A stretch of 64,000 bases of DNA from Burkholderiales bacterium 8X (GTDB lineage Bacteria; Pseudomonadota; Gammaproteobacteria; Burkholderiales; Burkholderiaceae_C), in contig LR732703.1 in the NCBI GenBank assembly GCA_902506565.1, forward strand, positions 4,678,863 to 4,742,862, written 5' to 3'. The first letter of the stretch is position 1. Every line of letters begins with the position of its first letter. Shown one piece after another: positions 33,381 through 41,331 of this stretch. The position numbers and the translations under genes are program-made. The notes beneath the pieces are model-generated. The model was not told the DNA's origin and searched no databases. It worked only from the letters and a program-made list of their open reading frames with translations.

Positions 33381-36335
33381 TCAGCCCAGGTGCTTTCCGA
33401 CGATGCCCGCCAGTTCGAACATCGTGACCTGGTCCTTGCCGAACACCGGCTTCAACTTGGCATCGGCGTTGATCGCCCGCTTGTTGGCCGAATCCTGCAG
33501 GCCGTTGGCCTTGATGTAGTCCCACAGCTTCTTGATGACCTCGGTCCGGGCCACCGGCTCCGCGCCGATGACAGCGGCGAGCGCATCGCTCGGCTTCAGG
33601 CCGACGCCGGGCTTCCGGGGCGCCTTGGGCGTTGCCGCCTTCGCGACGGGGGTCTTCTTCGCCGGCGGCTTCGTGGCCTTGGCGCCGGCGGTGGTCTTCG
33701 CTCCGGCCTTCTTGGCAGCCGGCGCGGGCGCTGCCTTGGCGAAGGTCTTGCGCGGCGGGAACTTGCTGGTGCGCGGCTCGAACTCGAAGCTCACCTTGCC
33801 TTCGTCCTTGTTCCAGGCGAGGAAGGCCTTGAAAGCCCGCCGCGTGCGCATCGACACGAACTTGTCCAGAAGGTCCGTCTTCCCTGTCGCCAGCAGTTTC
33901 TGCATCTGCTCGCGCTCGACCGGTTGCTGGAGGATGATCTTGCCGGTCTTGAAGTCGCAGCTCGGCGTGGGCTGTTCCACCGTCGGCACCGAGCGCTCAC
34001 AGACATAGTTGCTGCCATGCTCGAACACCCGTGCCGCGCACTTGGGGCAGGGCCCGAGCGGCGTCTGGTCGCCGAAGTCGACGATCTCGCCGGTGTCCGC
34101 GTTCTTGTCGTCGCCGAAGTCGAACTCCAGCTTCCAGTTCTTGGCTTCCTCGTCGAACTTCAACACGATCTCCGAGGTAAAGGGCCAGCCGGCTTTCGAC
34201 CGAAAGCCTTCGAGCGGCCCGATCTGCTTGTCGCGCAGCAGCTGCTCGGCTTCCGCCACCTCGAAGGTGCGCCCCGCCGGCGACTTGCCGAACGAGAAGC
34301 CGCAGGGCTCCTGACCCGGCTTGCCGACGCAGGTGTAGCGCCGGTAGTTCTCGCGAACCACGCCGCCGCAGGTGGGGCACGGCGTCCCGAGGGTCGCGTA
34401 GTCGCCCGGCACGGTGTCGCGGTCGTATTCCTTGGCCTTCTTGACGATGTGCTGCGTCATCTCGGCGATTTCGCGCATGAAGGCTTCGCGGGTCAGCTTG
34501 CCGTGCTCCATCTGCGCGAGCTTGTATTCCCATTCGCCGGTCAACTCGGCCTTGGAAAGCTCCTCGACGCCGAGCCCGCGCAGCAAGGTCATCAGCTGGA
34601 AGGCCTTGGCGGTCGGGATCAGTTCGCGGCCCTCGCGCAGGATGTACTTTTCGGCGAGCAATCCTTCGATGATCGCGGCGCGGGTGGCCGGCGTGCCGAG
34701 ACCCTTTTCCTGCATGGCTTCGCGCAGCTCGTCGTCGTCGATGGTCTTGCCGGCGCCTTCCATCGCGCCCAGCAACGTCGCCTCGGAATAGCGGGCCGGC
34801 GGACGGGTCTTGAGGCCCTTGATGTCGGCGGATTCGGTTCGCACCACCTCGCCGGGCTTGACCGGCACCAGCCGCTTGCCGTCCTTGTCGTCTTCCTTCT
34901 CGTCGTCCTGGGCTTCCTTGCCGTAGATGGCGAGCCAGCCCGGCTTGACCAGCACCTTGCCGTCGCTCCTGAACGGATACCTGGCGCCCTGGTGCTCGAC
35001 CGTGCTGATGCGGGTGGTCACCTGGTACTCGGCACTCGGGAAGAACACCGCGAGGAAGCGCCGCACCACGAAGTCGTAGAGCTTCTGTTCGGCATCGGAC
35101 AAACCGCTCGGTGCCTGCAGGGTCGGGATGATCGCAAAGTGGTCGCTGACCTTGCTGTTGTCGAAGATGCGCTTCGACGGCTTCACGTAGTTGCCTTCGA
35201 GCGCCTGCTTGGCAAAGGGAGCCAGGTGCTTCATGCCGCTCGTGGCCAGCATGCCCATCGTTTCCTTGACGACCGGCAGGTAGTCCTCGGGCAGCGCCCG
35301 CGAGTCGGTTCGCGGATAGGTCAGCGCCTTGTGTCGTTCGTAGAGGCTCTGCGCCAACGACAGCGTGGTCTTGGCGCTGAAGCCGAACCGGCTGTTGGCT
35401 TCGCGCTGCAGCGAAGTCAGGTCGAACAGCATGCCCGAGGCCTGGGTGGTGGGCTTGCTTTCTTCGGTGACGGTCGCCGGCTTGCCGCGCGCGGCTTCGG
35501 CCACGGCCTGTGCATCGCGTTCGTTCCAGATGCGGTCGGCGCGGAGTTCGGGGTCCGGCACGCCGTCGGGACCGGGCGGCGGCTTCTTCCAGTTGGGATC
35601 GAACCACTTGCCCGGATAAGCGCCCGCCTCGGCCTGGAAGCTCGCGTGAACTTCCCAATAGTTGCGGCTCACGAACTTGCGGATCTTCTCCTCGCGCTCG
35701 ACCACCACCGAAAGGGTCGGCGTCTGCACCCGACCGACGGTGGTCAGGAAGAAGCCGCCGTCGCGCGAATTGAAGGCCGTCATGGCCCGGGTGCCGTTGA
35801 TGCCGACCAGCCAGTCGGCCTCGGAGCGCGAGCGGGCGGCGTCGGCCAGTCCCTGCATCTGCTGGTCGCTGCGCAATTGATCGAAGCCGTCGCGGATGGC
35901 CTGCGGCGTCATCGATTGCAGCCAGAGCCGGCGCACCGGCTTGCCCAGGGGCGCCTTGCCGCCGGCATATTGCTCGATCAGCCGAAAGATCAACTCGCCC
36001 TCGCGGCCCGCGTCGCAGGCGTTGACCAGCTGCGTGACGTCCTTGCGCTTGGCCTGCTTGATGACCGCGTTGAGGCGCGACTTGGTCTTGTCGACCGGCT
36101 TCAGGTCGAAGCGTGGCGGAATCACCGGCAGGTTGGCGAAACTCCACTTGCCGCGCTTCACGTCGAATTCTTCCGGCGCCTGGATCTCGACCAGGTGGCC
36201 GACCGCGCTGGTCACGACGTACTTCTCGTTCTCGAAGTGGTCCTCGTGCTTGTCGAACTTGCCCGCCACCGGTGTCAGCGCGCGGACGATGTCCTGGGCC
36301 ACCGATGGCTTTTCCGCGATTACCAATGTCTTCAT
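33381..36335 (-). CDS. topB: DNA topoisomerase III with C-terminal SWIB domain
   Basis: A 984-residue TopB. It opens with the TOPRIM motif (VIAEKPSVAQ) and DAGREGE; the active-site Tyr is in KALTYPRTDSR; TVGRVQTPTL is present. Cys-rich zinc-ribbon-like segments follow (CPTCGG, YTCVGKPGQEPCGF, CPKC...YVC). After about residue 863 comes an Ala/Lys/Pro histone-H1-like linker, then a SWIB/MDM2-type domain over the last 75 residues (LKPSDALAAVIG, VIKKLWDYIKANGL, VFGKDQVTMFELAGIVGKHL). The enzyme decatenates single-strand links in replication and recombination. ATG 36335 is chosen over an adjacent TTG. Confidence 0.95.
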   Translation of the reverse strand: MKTLVIAEKPSVAQDIVRALTPVAGKFDKHEDHFENEKYVVTSAVGHLVEIQAPEEFDVKRGKWSFANLPVIPPRFDLKPVDKTKSRLNAVIKQAKRKDVTQLVNACDAGREGELIFRLIEQYAGGKAPLGKPVRRLWLQSMTPQAIRDGFDQLRSDQQMQGLADAARSRSEADWLVGINGTRAMTAFNSRDGGFFLTTVGRVQTPTLSVVVEREEKIRKFVSRNYWEVHASFQAEAGAYPGKWFDPNWKKPPPGPDGVPDPELRADRIWNERDAQAVAEAARGKPATVTEESKPTTQASGMLFDLTSLQREANSRFGFSAKTTLSLAQSLYERHKALTYPRTDSRALPEDYLPVVKETMGMLATSGMKHLAPFAKQALEGNYVKPSKRIFDNSKVSDHFAIIPTLQAPSGLSDAEQKLYDFVVRRFLAVFFPSAEYQVTTRISTVEHQGARYPFRSDGKVLVKPGWLAIYGKEAQDDEKEDDKDGKRLVPVKPGEVVRTESADIKGLKTRPPARYSEATLLGAMEGAGKTIDDDELREAMQEKGLGTPATRAAIIEGLLAEKYILREGRELIPTAKAFQLMTLLRGLGVEELSKAELTGEWEYKLAQMEHGKLTREAFMREIAEMTQHIVKKAKEYDRDTVPGDYATLGTPCPTCGGVVRENYRRYTCVGKPGQEPCGFSFGKSPAGRTFEVAEAEQLLRDKQIGPLEGFRSKAGWPFTSEIVLKFDEEAKNWKLEFDFGDDKNADTGEIVDFGDQTPLGPCPKCAARVFEHGSNYVCERSVPTVEQPTPSCDFKTGKIILQQPVEREQMQKLLATGKTDLLDKFVSMRTRRAFKAFLAWNKDEGKVSFEFEPRTSKFPPRKTFAKAAPAPAAKKAGAKTTAGAKATKPPAKKTPVAKAATPKAPRKPGVGLKPSDALAAVIGAEPVARTEVIKKLWDYIKANGLQDSANKRAINADAKLKPVFGKDQVTMFELAGIVGKHLG

Positions 36336-36455
36336 CAACTTGTTCCGTTCTCAGATCGTCTGTTGCGGCTTGCTGGGGTCGGCTCGCCGCTGCGCCCGAA
36401 GCGCCGTTAACTGGCCAGGTGGGGGCGCGAACCCACCTCTACAATCTGCCGCTCT

Positions 36456-36486
36456 CGCGTGCACGCACGCGCGCATGTGTGCATAT
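36456..36486. other. 31-nt alternating purine/pyrimidine (Z-DNA-prone) tract
   Basis: Unbroken alternation from 36456 to 36486, with long CG and CA/TG stretches, in the 172-bp gap between divergent topB and the SET-domain gene. It ends 21 bp before the SET gene start. Confidence 0.85.
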
Positions 36487-36507
36487 TCAAACTATCAGAC
36501 TTCGGCG

Positions 36508-37281
36508 ATGGCATCCAAATCCCCCAGTTCCGGCGGCCGCCGAATCCAGACCCGACGCTCCGGCGTCCATGGCCGCGGCGTCTTCGCCCTGCAGGACATC
36601 GCCGAGGGCGAGACCCTGCTCGAGTACAAGGGCGAAGTCATCAGCTGGGAAGAAGCGCTCCGCCGCCATCCGCACGATCCGGCCCAGCCCAACCATACCT
36701 TCTACTTCCACATCGACGATGAACACGTCATCGACGGCAAGGTCGATGGCAACGCGGCGAAGTGGATCAACCACTCCTGCGACCCCAACTGCGAAGCCGA
36801 TGAAACGGGCGGCCGCGTCTTCATCAAGGCATTGCGCAACATCGCGGCCGGCGAAGAGCTCAACTACGACTACGGCCTGATCATCGACGAGCCGTACACC
36901 CCGAAGCTCAAGGCGGAGTTTCCGTGCTGGTGCGGCTCGGAGAGCTGTCGCGGGACGCTCTTGGCACCCAAGTCGGGCAAGAAGGCGAAGAAGGACGACA
37001 GGAAGCGCAAGTCGGTCGAGAAGGCCGAGCGCAAGGCCGAGAAGAAAGCTCGGAAGGCCGACAAGGCCGACAAGGCTGGCAAGTCCAAGCGGGCGGCCAA
37101 GGCCGAGAGCGCCGAAAAAGGCGCGAAGGGCGCGAAGGGCGCCAAGGGAACCAAGCCGGGCAAGGCAGCCAAGGACGGCGACAAGATCAAGAAGAAGCGC
37201 ATTGCCTCGCAGGAACCTTCGGCCACCTTGCGCAACCGTCTCGACCGGGCGAGCGGCGAACTCGCCGAAAAGCGGGCGTGA
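36508..37281 (+). CDS. SET-domain protein-lysine methyltransferase with H1-like tail
   Basis: 257 residues. SET core: SGVHGRGVFALQDIAEGE (18-35), WINHSCDPNCE (86-96, SAM-binding NHxC), ELNYDYG (117-123) and a post-SET zinc motif CWCGSESC (Cys140, 142, 147, with Cys91 completing the site). From residue 155 on, the protein is a Lys/Ala/Glu tail with repeats such as KADKADKAGKSK and KGAKGAKGAKG, like histone H1 or AlgP proteins. SET enzymes with post-SET sites are rare in bacteria and suggest transfer in the past (known in Burkholderiales and Chlamydia). Divergent from topB, 4 bp before birA. Confidence 0.92.
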   Translation: MASKSPSSGGRRIQTRRSGVHGRGVFALQDIAEGETLLEYKGEVISWEEALRRHPHDPAQPNHTFYFHIDDEHVIDGKVDGNAAKWINHSCDPNCEADETGGRVFIKALRNIAAGEELNYDYGLIIDEPYTPKLKAEFPCWCGSESCRGTLLAPKSGKKAKKDDRKRKSVEKAERKAEKKARKADKADKAGKSKRAAKAESAEKGAKGAKGAKGTKPGKAAKDGDKIKKKRIASQEPSATLRNRLDRASGELAEKRA

Positions 37282-37284
37282 ACC

Positions 37285-38082
37285 ATGGCGGCGCCCTGGT
37301 TCGAGGACGAGATCCGTGCCGCTTGCGGTGACGTCCAGCCCGGGCTCCAGGTCGAGATCGCGGATGAGCTCGACTCGACCAGCAGCGAGCTGATGCGGCG
37401 TGCCCGCGATGGCCGCCTCCAGCCGACCGTGCTGGTCGCGCGCCGGCAGACGGCGGGGCGGGGCCGCGTCGGCCGTGCATGGCACAGCGGCTCGGCCGAC
37501 GATGCCTCGTCGCTGACCTTCTCCATCGGCCTTTCGATGGCGCCGCGCGATTGGTCCGGCCTTTCGCTGGCTGCCGGTGTCAGCGTCGCCGAAAGCATCG
37601 ACCCGGCCAAGGCGATCGGGCTTTCGCTCAAGTGGCCGAACGATCTTTGGGTGCGAGACCGCAAGCTCGGCGGCATCCTGATCGAGACCGCCTCGCCGCA
37701 GCCACGGCAGGAGGGCCGCTACCTGATCGTCGGCATCGGCATCAACCTCGGTCCGCGCGAAGCGGCCGATCTGCGCACCTCGCCGGCCTGGCTGCACGAG
37801 TGGCGTCCGGATGTTTCGCCGGGCGAGCTGTTGCGCACACTCGCCGTTCCGCTGCTGCACGACCTGCAGCTTTTCGGCGCCCGCGGTTTCGCCGCGTTTG
37901 CCGACCGCTATGCCGAGCGGGACGCCCTGCTCGGGCGCGAGGTCGAGCTGAGCGATGGCAGCCGGGGCGTCTGCGAAGGAGTCGCCTGGGGCGGCGAGCT
38001 GTTGCTGCGCACCCCGCAGGGCCTGAAGGAAGTCGCAAGCGGCGAGCTCAGCGTTCGGCCAAGGAAGGAGCTTCCATCGTGA
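37285..38082 (+). CDS. birA: biotin--[acetyl-CoA-carboxylase] ligase
   Basis: A 265-residue biotin protein ligase without the N-terminal winged-helix DNA-binding domain, so it is a pure enzyme (group I). Visible are DSTSSELMRRA, the biotinyl-AMP loop TAGRGRVGRAWHS (about 53-65), KWPNDLWV and GGILIE. It biotinylates carboxylase BCCP domains. It starts 3 bp after the SET gene and overlaps the next gene by 4 bases (GTGA), so all three may share a transcript. Confidence 0.95.
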   Translation: MAAPWFEDEIRAACGDVQPGLQVEIADELDSTSSELMRRARDGRLQPTVLVARRQTAGRGRVGRAWHSGSADDASSLTFSIGLSMAPRDWSGLSLAAGVSVAESIDPAKAIGLSLKWPNDLWVRDRKLGGILIETASPQPRQEGRYLIVGIGINLGPREAADLRTSPAWLHEWRPDVSPGELLRTLAVPLLHDLQLFGARGFAAFADRYAERDALLGREVELSDGSRGVCEGVAWGGELLLRTPQGLKEVASGELSVRPRKELPS

Positions 38083-38378
38083 GCCCGTTCGATCAACCCA
38101 CGACCGGCCTCGGTACCGCCGAGACCTCACCGAATCCGGAAGGCGGGCCGAAGCCGCGTCCTTTGCTCTGGCTTCGCGCGGCCGTTCTTCTCCTGGTGGT
38201 GCTCAATCTCGGCTATTTCGCGTGGTCGCAGGGCGCATTCGCGATGTTCGGCCTGCTGCCCGCACGGTTCGCGGAGCGCGAGCCGCATCGCGTCGAGCAG
38301 CAGGTCCGGCCGCAAGCCCTCAAGATCGTTGCCGAGCCGCCTGCCGGCTCTGGCCCAGGAGCGTCCTCGCCGCGCTGA
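38079..38378 (+). CDS. small single-pass membrane protein
   Basis: 99 residues with one hydrophobic segment (LLWLRAAVLLLVVLNLGYFAWSQG) preceded by a Pro/Gly cytoplasmic part and followed by a short periplasmic-side charged tail. The GTG start at 38079 overlaps the birA stop and has AAGGAAGGAG upstream, so it is well supported. In related genomes this slot often holds a SPOR-type membrane protein; no SPOR domain is present here. Confidence 0.75.
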   Translation: MSPFDQPTTGLGTAETSPNPEGGPKPRPLLWLRAAVLLLVVLNLGYFAWSQGAFAMFGLLPARFAEREPHRVEQQVRPQALKIVAEPPAGSGPGASSPR

Positions 38379-38466
38379 TGGCCGGACGTTCGCACACCGC
38401 AATGCGCTGGGCCTGCGGCGCTTTCCGTAGCCGTAGCCGTAGGCACCCGCCGTTCGCCACGCGCCC

Positions 38467-39921
38467 TCAGCCAGGCTCCGGATGAAGATTGGCGTCGAAT
38501 CGCAAGCTCACCCGCGTGCCGGGTGGATGCTGCCCAGGGTGCGCGTCTTCGAGCGTCACGGTCGCGAAATGCTGCCGCGCGATCTCCCGCACGATCGGCA
38601 GCCCCAGGCCCGAGCCGTCCGCCTCGTTGCCCAGCACCCGGTAGAACGGCTGGAACACCAGCTCGCGCTCGGCTTCCGGAATGCCCGGGCCGTTGTCCTC
38701 GACCTGGATCACGATGATCCGGCCGAAAGGGTCGCCGAGCACCCGTGCCGTGATCACGCCCGGTTGCGCCGGGGTCGAGGGCGTGTAGTTGATCGCGTTG
38801 TCGACCAGGTTGCGCAGCAGTTCCTTCAGGAGCGTCGGATTGCCGTCGAGGTTCACGCCGGGCGCGCCCGCCTCGGCGCCGTCGTAGCCGAGGTCGATGC
38901 GCTTTTCGAAGGCGCGCGGCACGGCCTCGCGCACGACTTCGATCGTGAGCCGCGCCAGATCGCAAGTTTGGCGACCGAGGCTGGCGCCGCTGCTCTCGGC
39001 CCGTGCCAGCGACAGCAGCTGGTTGACCGTGTGGGTGGCGCGAACGCTGGCGCGGCCGATCTGCTTGAGCGACTTCTTCAGTTCCTCGGCATTCGCACCC
39101 TCGCGCTGCGCCAGGTCGGCCTGCATCCGAAGGCCCGCGAGCGGCGTCTTGAGCTGGTGCGCGGCGTCGGCCAGGAAGCGCTTCTGCGTGCCGATCGAAT
39201 CGTTGAGCTTGTTCAGGAGCTCGTTGACCGACAGCACCAGCGGCACGACCTCGAGCGGCACCGAGGATTCGTCCAGCGGGCTCAAGTCGCCCGGCCGACG
39301 TTCGCGAATCCGCGCCTCGACCACCGACAGCGGCTTGATGCCGCGCACCAGCGCGAGCCAGATCAGGAGCACCGCCAGTGGCAGGATCGCAAACTGCGGC
39401 AGCAACACGCCCTTGATGATCTCGGTCGCCAGCACCGATTGCTTCTCGCGGGTTTCTGCGATCTGCAGCAAGGTGCGGGACGCGTCGGGGCCTTGTGCGG
39501 GAATCCAGAGCGAGGCGATCCGGACCGGCTTGCCTTGAATCTCGCTGTTGCGCAGGTAGACGATGCCGGGCGCCGGCAGTTCGTCGGCATGCGGATAGGG
39601 CAGGTCGCGGTCGCCGGCGAGCACCTCGTCGCTGCCGTCGTTGATCACCTGGTAGAAAACGCTGTCGGCATCGTGGGCGCGCAGGATCTCGCGTGCGGCT
39701 GCCGAAAGCGTCAGCTCTTTCTGCCCGTCGGCGCGGTCGAGCGATTTGGCGAGCGCCTGAACGTTGTATTCGAGTGCTCGATCGAAAGGCGCGTTGGCGA
39801 TGCCTTGCGCCACCAGCCAGGTCACGCCGATGCTCACCGGCACCAGCAACAGGAGCGGCGTCAGCATCCAATCGAGGATCTCGCCGAACAGGGAGCGCTG
39901 TGCGCGCTGGAAGAGTTTCAC
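38467..39921 (-). CDS. TctE/QseC-like sensor histidine kinase
   Basis: 484 residues. Two transmembrane segments (about 19-38 and 172-193) flank a periplasmic sensor of about 130 residues (2CSK_N type). HAMP-like segment (about 194-245), then the phospho-acceptor His255 in HQLKTPL, N box LLRNLVDNAINYT, G1 DNGPGI and G2 GSGLGL, all intact. The GTG start at 39921 lacks a clear Shine-Dalgarno and follows its response regulator by 49 bp. The ligand is unknown; TctE-type kinases often sense carboxylates. Confidence 0.93.
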   Translation of the reverse strand: MKLFQRAQRSLFGEILDWMLTPLLLLVPVSIGVTWLVAQGIANAPFDRALEYNVQALAKSLDRADGQKELTLSAAAREILRAHDADSVFYQVINDGSDEVLAGDRDLPYPHADELPAPGIVYLRNSEIQGKPVRIASLWIPAQGPDASRTLLQIAETREKQSVLATEIIKGVLLPQFAILPLAVLLIWLALVRGIKPLSVVEARIRERRPGDLSPLDESSVPLEVVPLVLSVNELLNKLNDSIGTQKRFLADAAHQLKTPLAGLRMQADLAQREGANAEELKKSLKQIGRASVRATHTVNQLLSLARAESSGASLGRQTCDLARLTIEVVREAVPRAFEKRIDLGYDGAEAGAPGVNLDGNPTLLKELLRNLVDNAINYTPSTPAQPGVITARVLGDPFGRIIVIQVEDNGPGIPEAERELVFQPFYRVLGNEADGSGLGLPIVREIARQHFATVTLEDAHPGQHPPGTRVSLRFDANLHPEPG

Positions 39922-39970
39922 CGCGTTCGAACGCTCCGCTGTATGCCTGGGCGTGGCTGGCCGAGGTGCT

Positions 39971-40645
39971 TCAGGAGGCGATCTTCTCGAGGCAGTAGCC
40001 GAGCCCGCGCACGGTCGCGATGCGCACCGGACCCTTCTCGATCTTCTTGCGCAGGCGGTGGATGTAGACCTCGATCGCGTTCAGGCTGACCTCCTCGCCC
40101 CATTCGCAAAGCCGTTCGACCAGCTGATCCTTGCTGACCAGGCGGCCGGCGCGCTGGAGCAGCACTTCGAGCAGCCCGAGTTCACGGGCCGAGAGTTCGA
40201 TCATCTTGCCGTCGATGGTCGCAACCCGCCCCGCCTGGTCGTACACCAGCGGTCCGTGCTTGATCGCATTGCTGGTGGCACCCATCCCGCGGCGGGTCAG
40301 GGCACGCACTCGGGCTTCGAGTTCCTGCAGCGAGAAGGGCTTGGCCATGTAGTCGTCGGCGCCGTAGTCGAGGCCCTTGACCCGTTCCTCGACGCTGTCG
40401 GCGGCGGTCAGCACCAGCACGGGCAGCTGCGAGCCGCGTGCGCGCAGGCGCTTGAGGATCTCGAGGCCGTGCAGGTTGGGAAGGCCGAGATCGAGGATCA
40501 GCAGGTCGAATTCGCTGTTGGTCATCAGGGCGGCGTCGGCCTGCGAACCGGTGGCCACGTGGTCGACCGCGGAGCCCGAGGTGCGCAGGCTGCGCAGCAG
40601 GGCATCGGCCAGCACCTGGTCGTCTTCGGCAATCAGTATTCGCAT
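39971..40645 (-). CDS. OmpR-family response regulator (TctD/QseB-like)
   Basis: 224 residues. Receiver domain with Asp52 in LILDLGLPN, the acidic pocket EDD and Lys in AKPF, followed by a winged-helix DNA-binding domain ending VRGLGYCLEKIAS. GGAG lies before ATG 40645. It is the first gene of the two-component operon and phospho-partner of the downstream kinase. Its target genes are not evident. Confidence 0.95.
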   Translation of the reverse strand: MRILIAEDDQVLADALLRSLRTSGSAVDHVATGSQADAALMTNSEFDLLILDLGLPNLHGLEILKRLRARGSQLPVLVLTAADSVEERVKGLDYGADDYMAKPFSLQELEARVRALTRRGMGATSNAIKHGPLVYDQAGRVATIDGKMIELSARELGLLEVLLQRAGRLVSKDQLVERLCEWGEEVSLNAIEVYIHRLRKKIEKGPVRIATVRGLGYCLEKIAS

Positions 40646-40704
40646 GGATTCCACTCCGGCGCCGCGGCCTCGAATGGCCGTCGTACTTCCTCCCGGGCGG
40701 AATT

Positions 40705-41187
40705 CTAGGCCGCGGCGTAGGCCTCGAGACCGATCGTTACCACGGTGGCGACCTCGTCGCCGACGCTGGCACGAAACTCGGCCTCGGCCTGCGCCACCGC
40801 GTTCTTGAAGGCTTCGAGCCAGGCCAATCCATCCGCCGTGAAGCGCACCTGCCGGGCCCGGGCGTCGAGCGGGTCGGGCCCGCGCGTGACCAGGCCCCAG
40901 GCTTCGCATTGCTCGACCAGCGCGCCCATGGCCTGCTTGGTCATGCCGGCGCGCTCGGCGAGTTCGGTCAGGCGCGAACCATTCCGGCCCAGGTGCCGCG
41001 TGATGTGGATGTGGGCGGCGCTGACCTGCGAACGGGCGGCCAGGTTGGACAAGGCGAGCGGTACCTCCGCGTCGTGCGCCATCAATACCAACACCCGTTC
41101 GTCGAAACGCCGCATGGCGTGGCCGAGCAATCGGCCGAGGTGCGTTTGGCGCCAGTCGTCGGTGTCCGAGCGGTGTTCGAATGACAT
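40705..41187 (-). CDS. MarR-family transcriptional regulator
   Basis: 160 residues. A winged helix is seen in LTELAERAGMTKQAMGALVEQCEAWGLVTRGPDPLDARARQ..., with the typical recognition helix and beta-wing. ATG 41187 is chosen; the longer frame enters the recA promoter. A dyad TAGT-N11-ACTA lies at 41195-41213 right before the start, a likely self-operator. It is divergent from recA; its target may be itself. Confidence 0.9.
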   Translation of the reverse strand: MSFEHRSDTDDWRQTHLGRLLGHAMRRFDERVLVLMAHDAEVPLALSNLAARSQVSAAHIHITRHLGRNGSRLTELAERAGMTKQAMGALVEQCEAWGLVTRGPDPLDARARQVRFTADGLAWLEAFKNAVAQAEAEFRASVGDEVATVVTIGLEAYAAA

Positions 41188-41194
41188 CGCCGGA

Positions 41195-41213
41195 TAGTAA
41201 AGCAAACTGACTA
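41195..41213 (-). promoter_or_regulatory. possible MarR operator dyad
   Basis: TAGT-N11-ACTA inverted repeat 8 bp upstream of the MarR start codon. It matches the half-site style of MarR operators, but it is short. Confidence 0.35.
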
Positions 41214-41251
41214 AAAAACGGCTTGCGCGGACAGATCCCGCCTCTACACTA

Positions 41252-41267
41252 CTGTTCAAGCATCCAG
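41252..41267 (+). promoter_or_regulatory. probable LexA (SOS) box of recA
   Basis: CTGT-TCAAGCAT-CCAG, one base off CTGT-N8-ACAG, 65 bp before the recA start. The same half-site pair is found before the DinG-like gene at 19746. Confidence 0.6.
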
Positions 41268-41331
41268 CCAATGCTTTATAGCCGATAGCAGGAAGCTGTC
41301 ACAACCAACTGATATTCAAGGAGTTTTTCGA

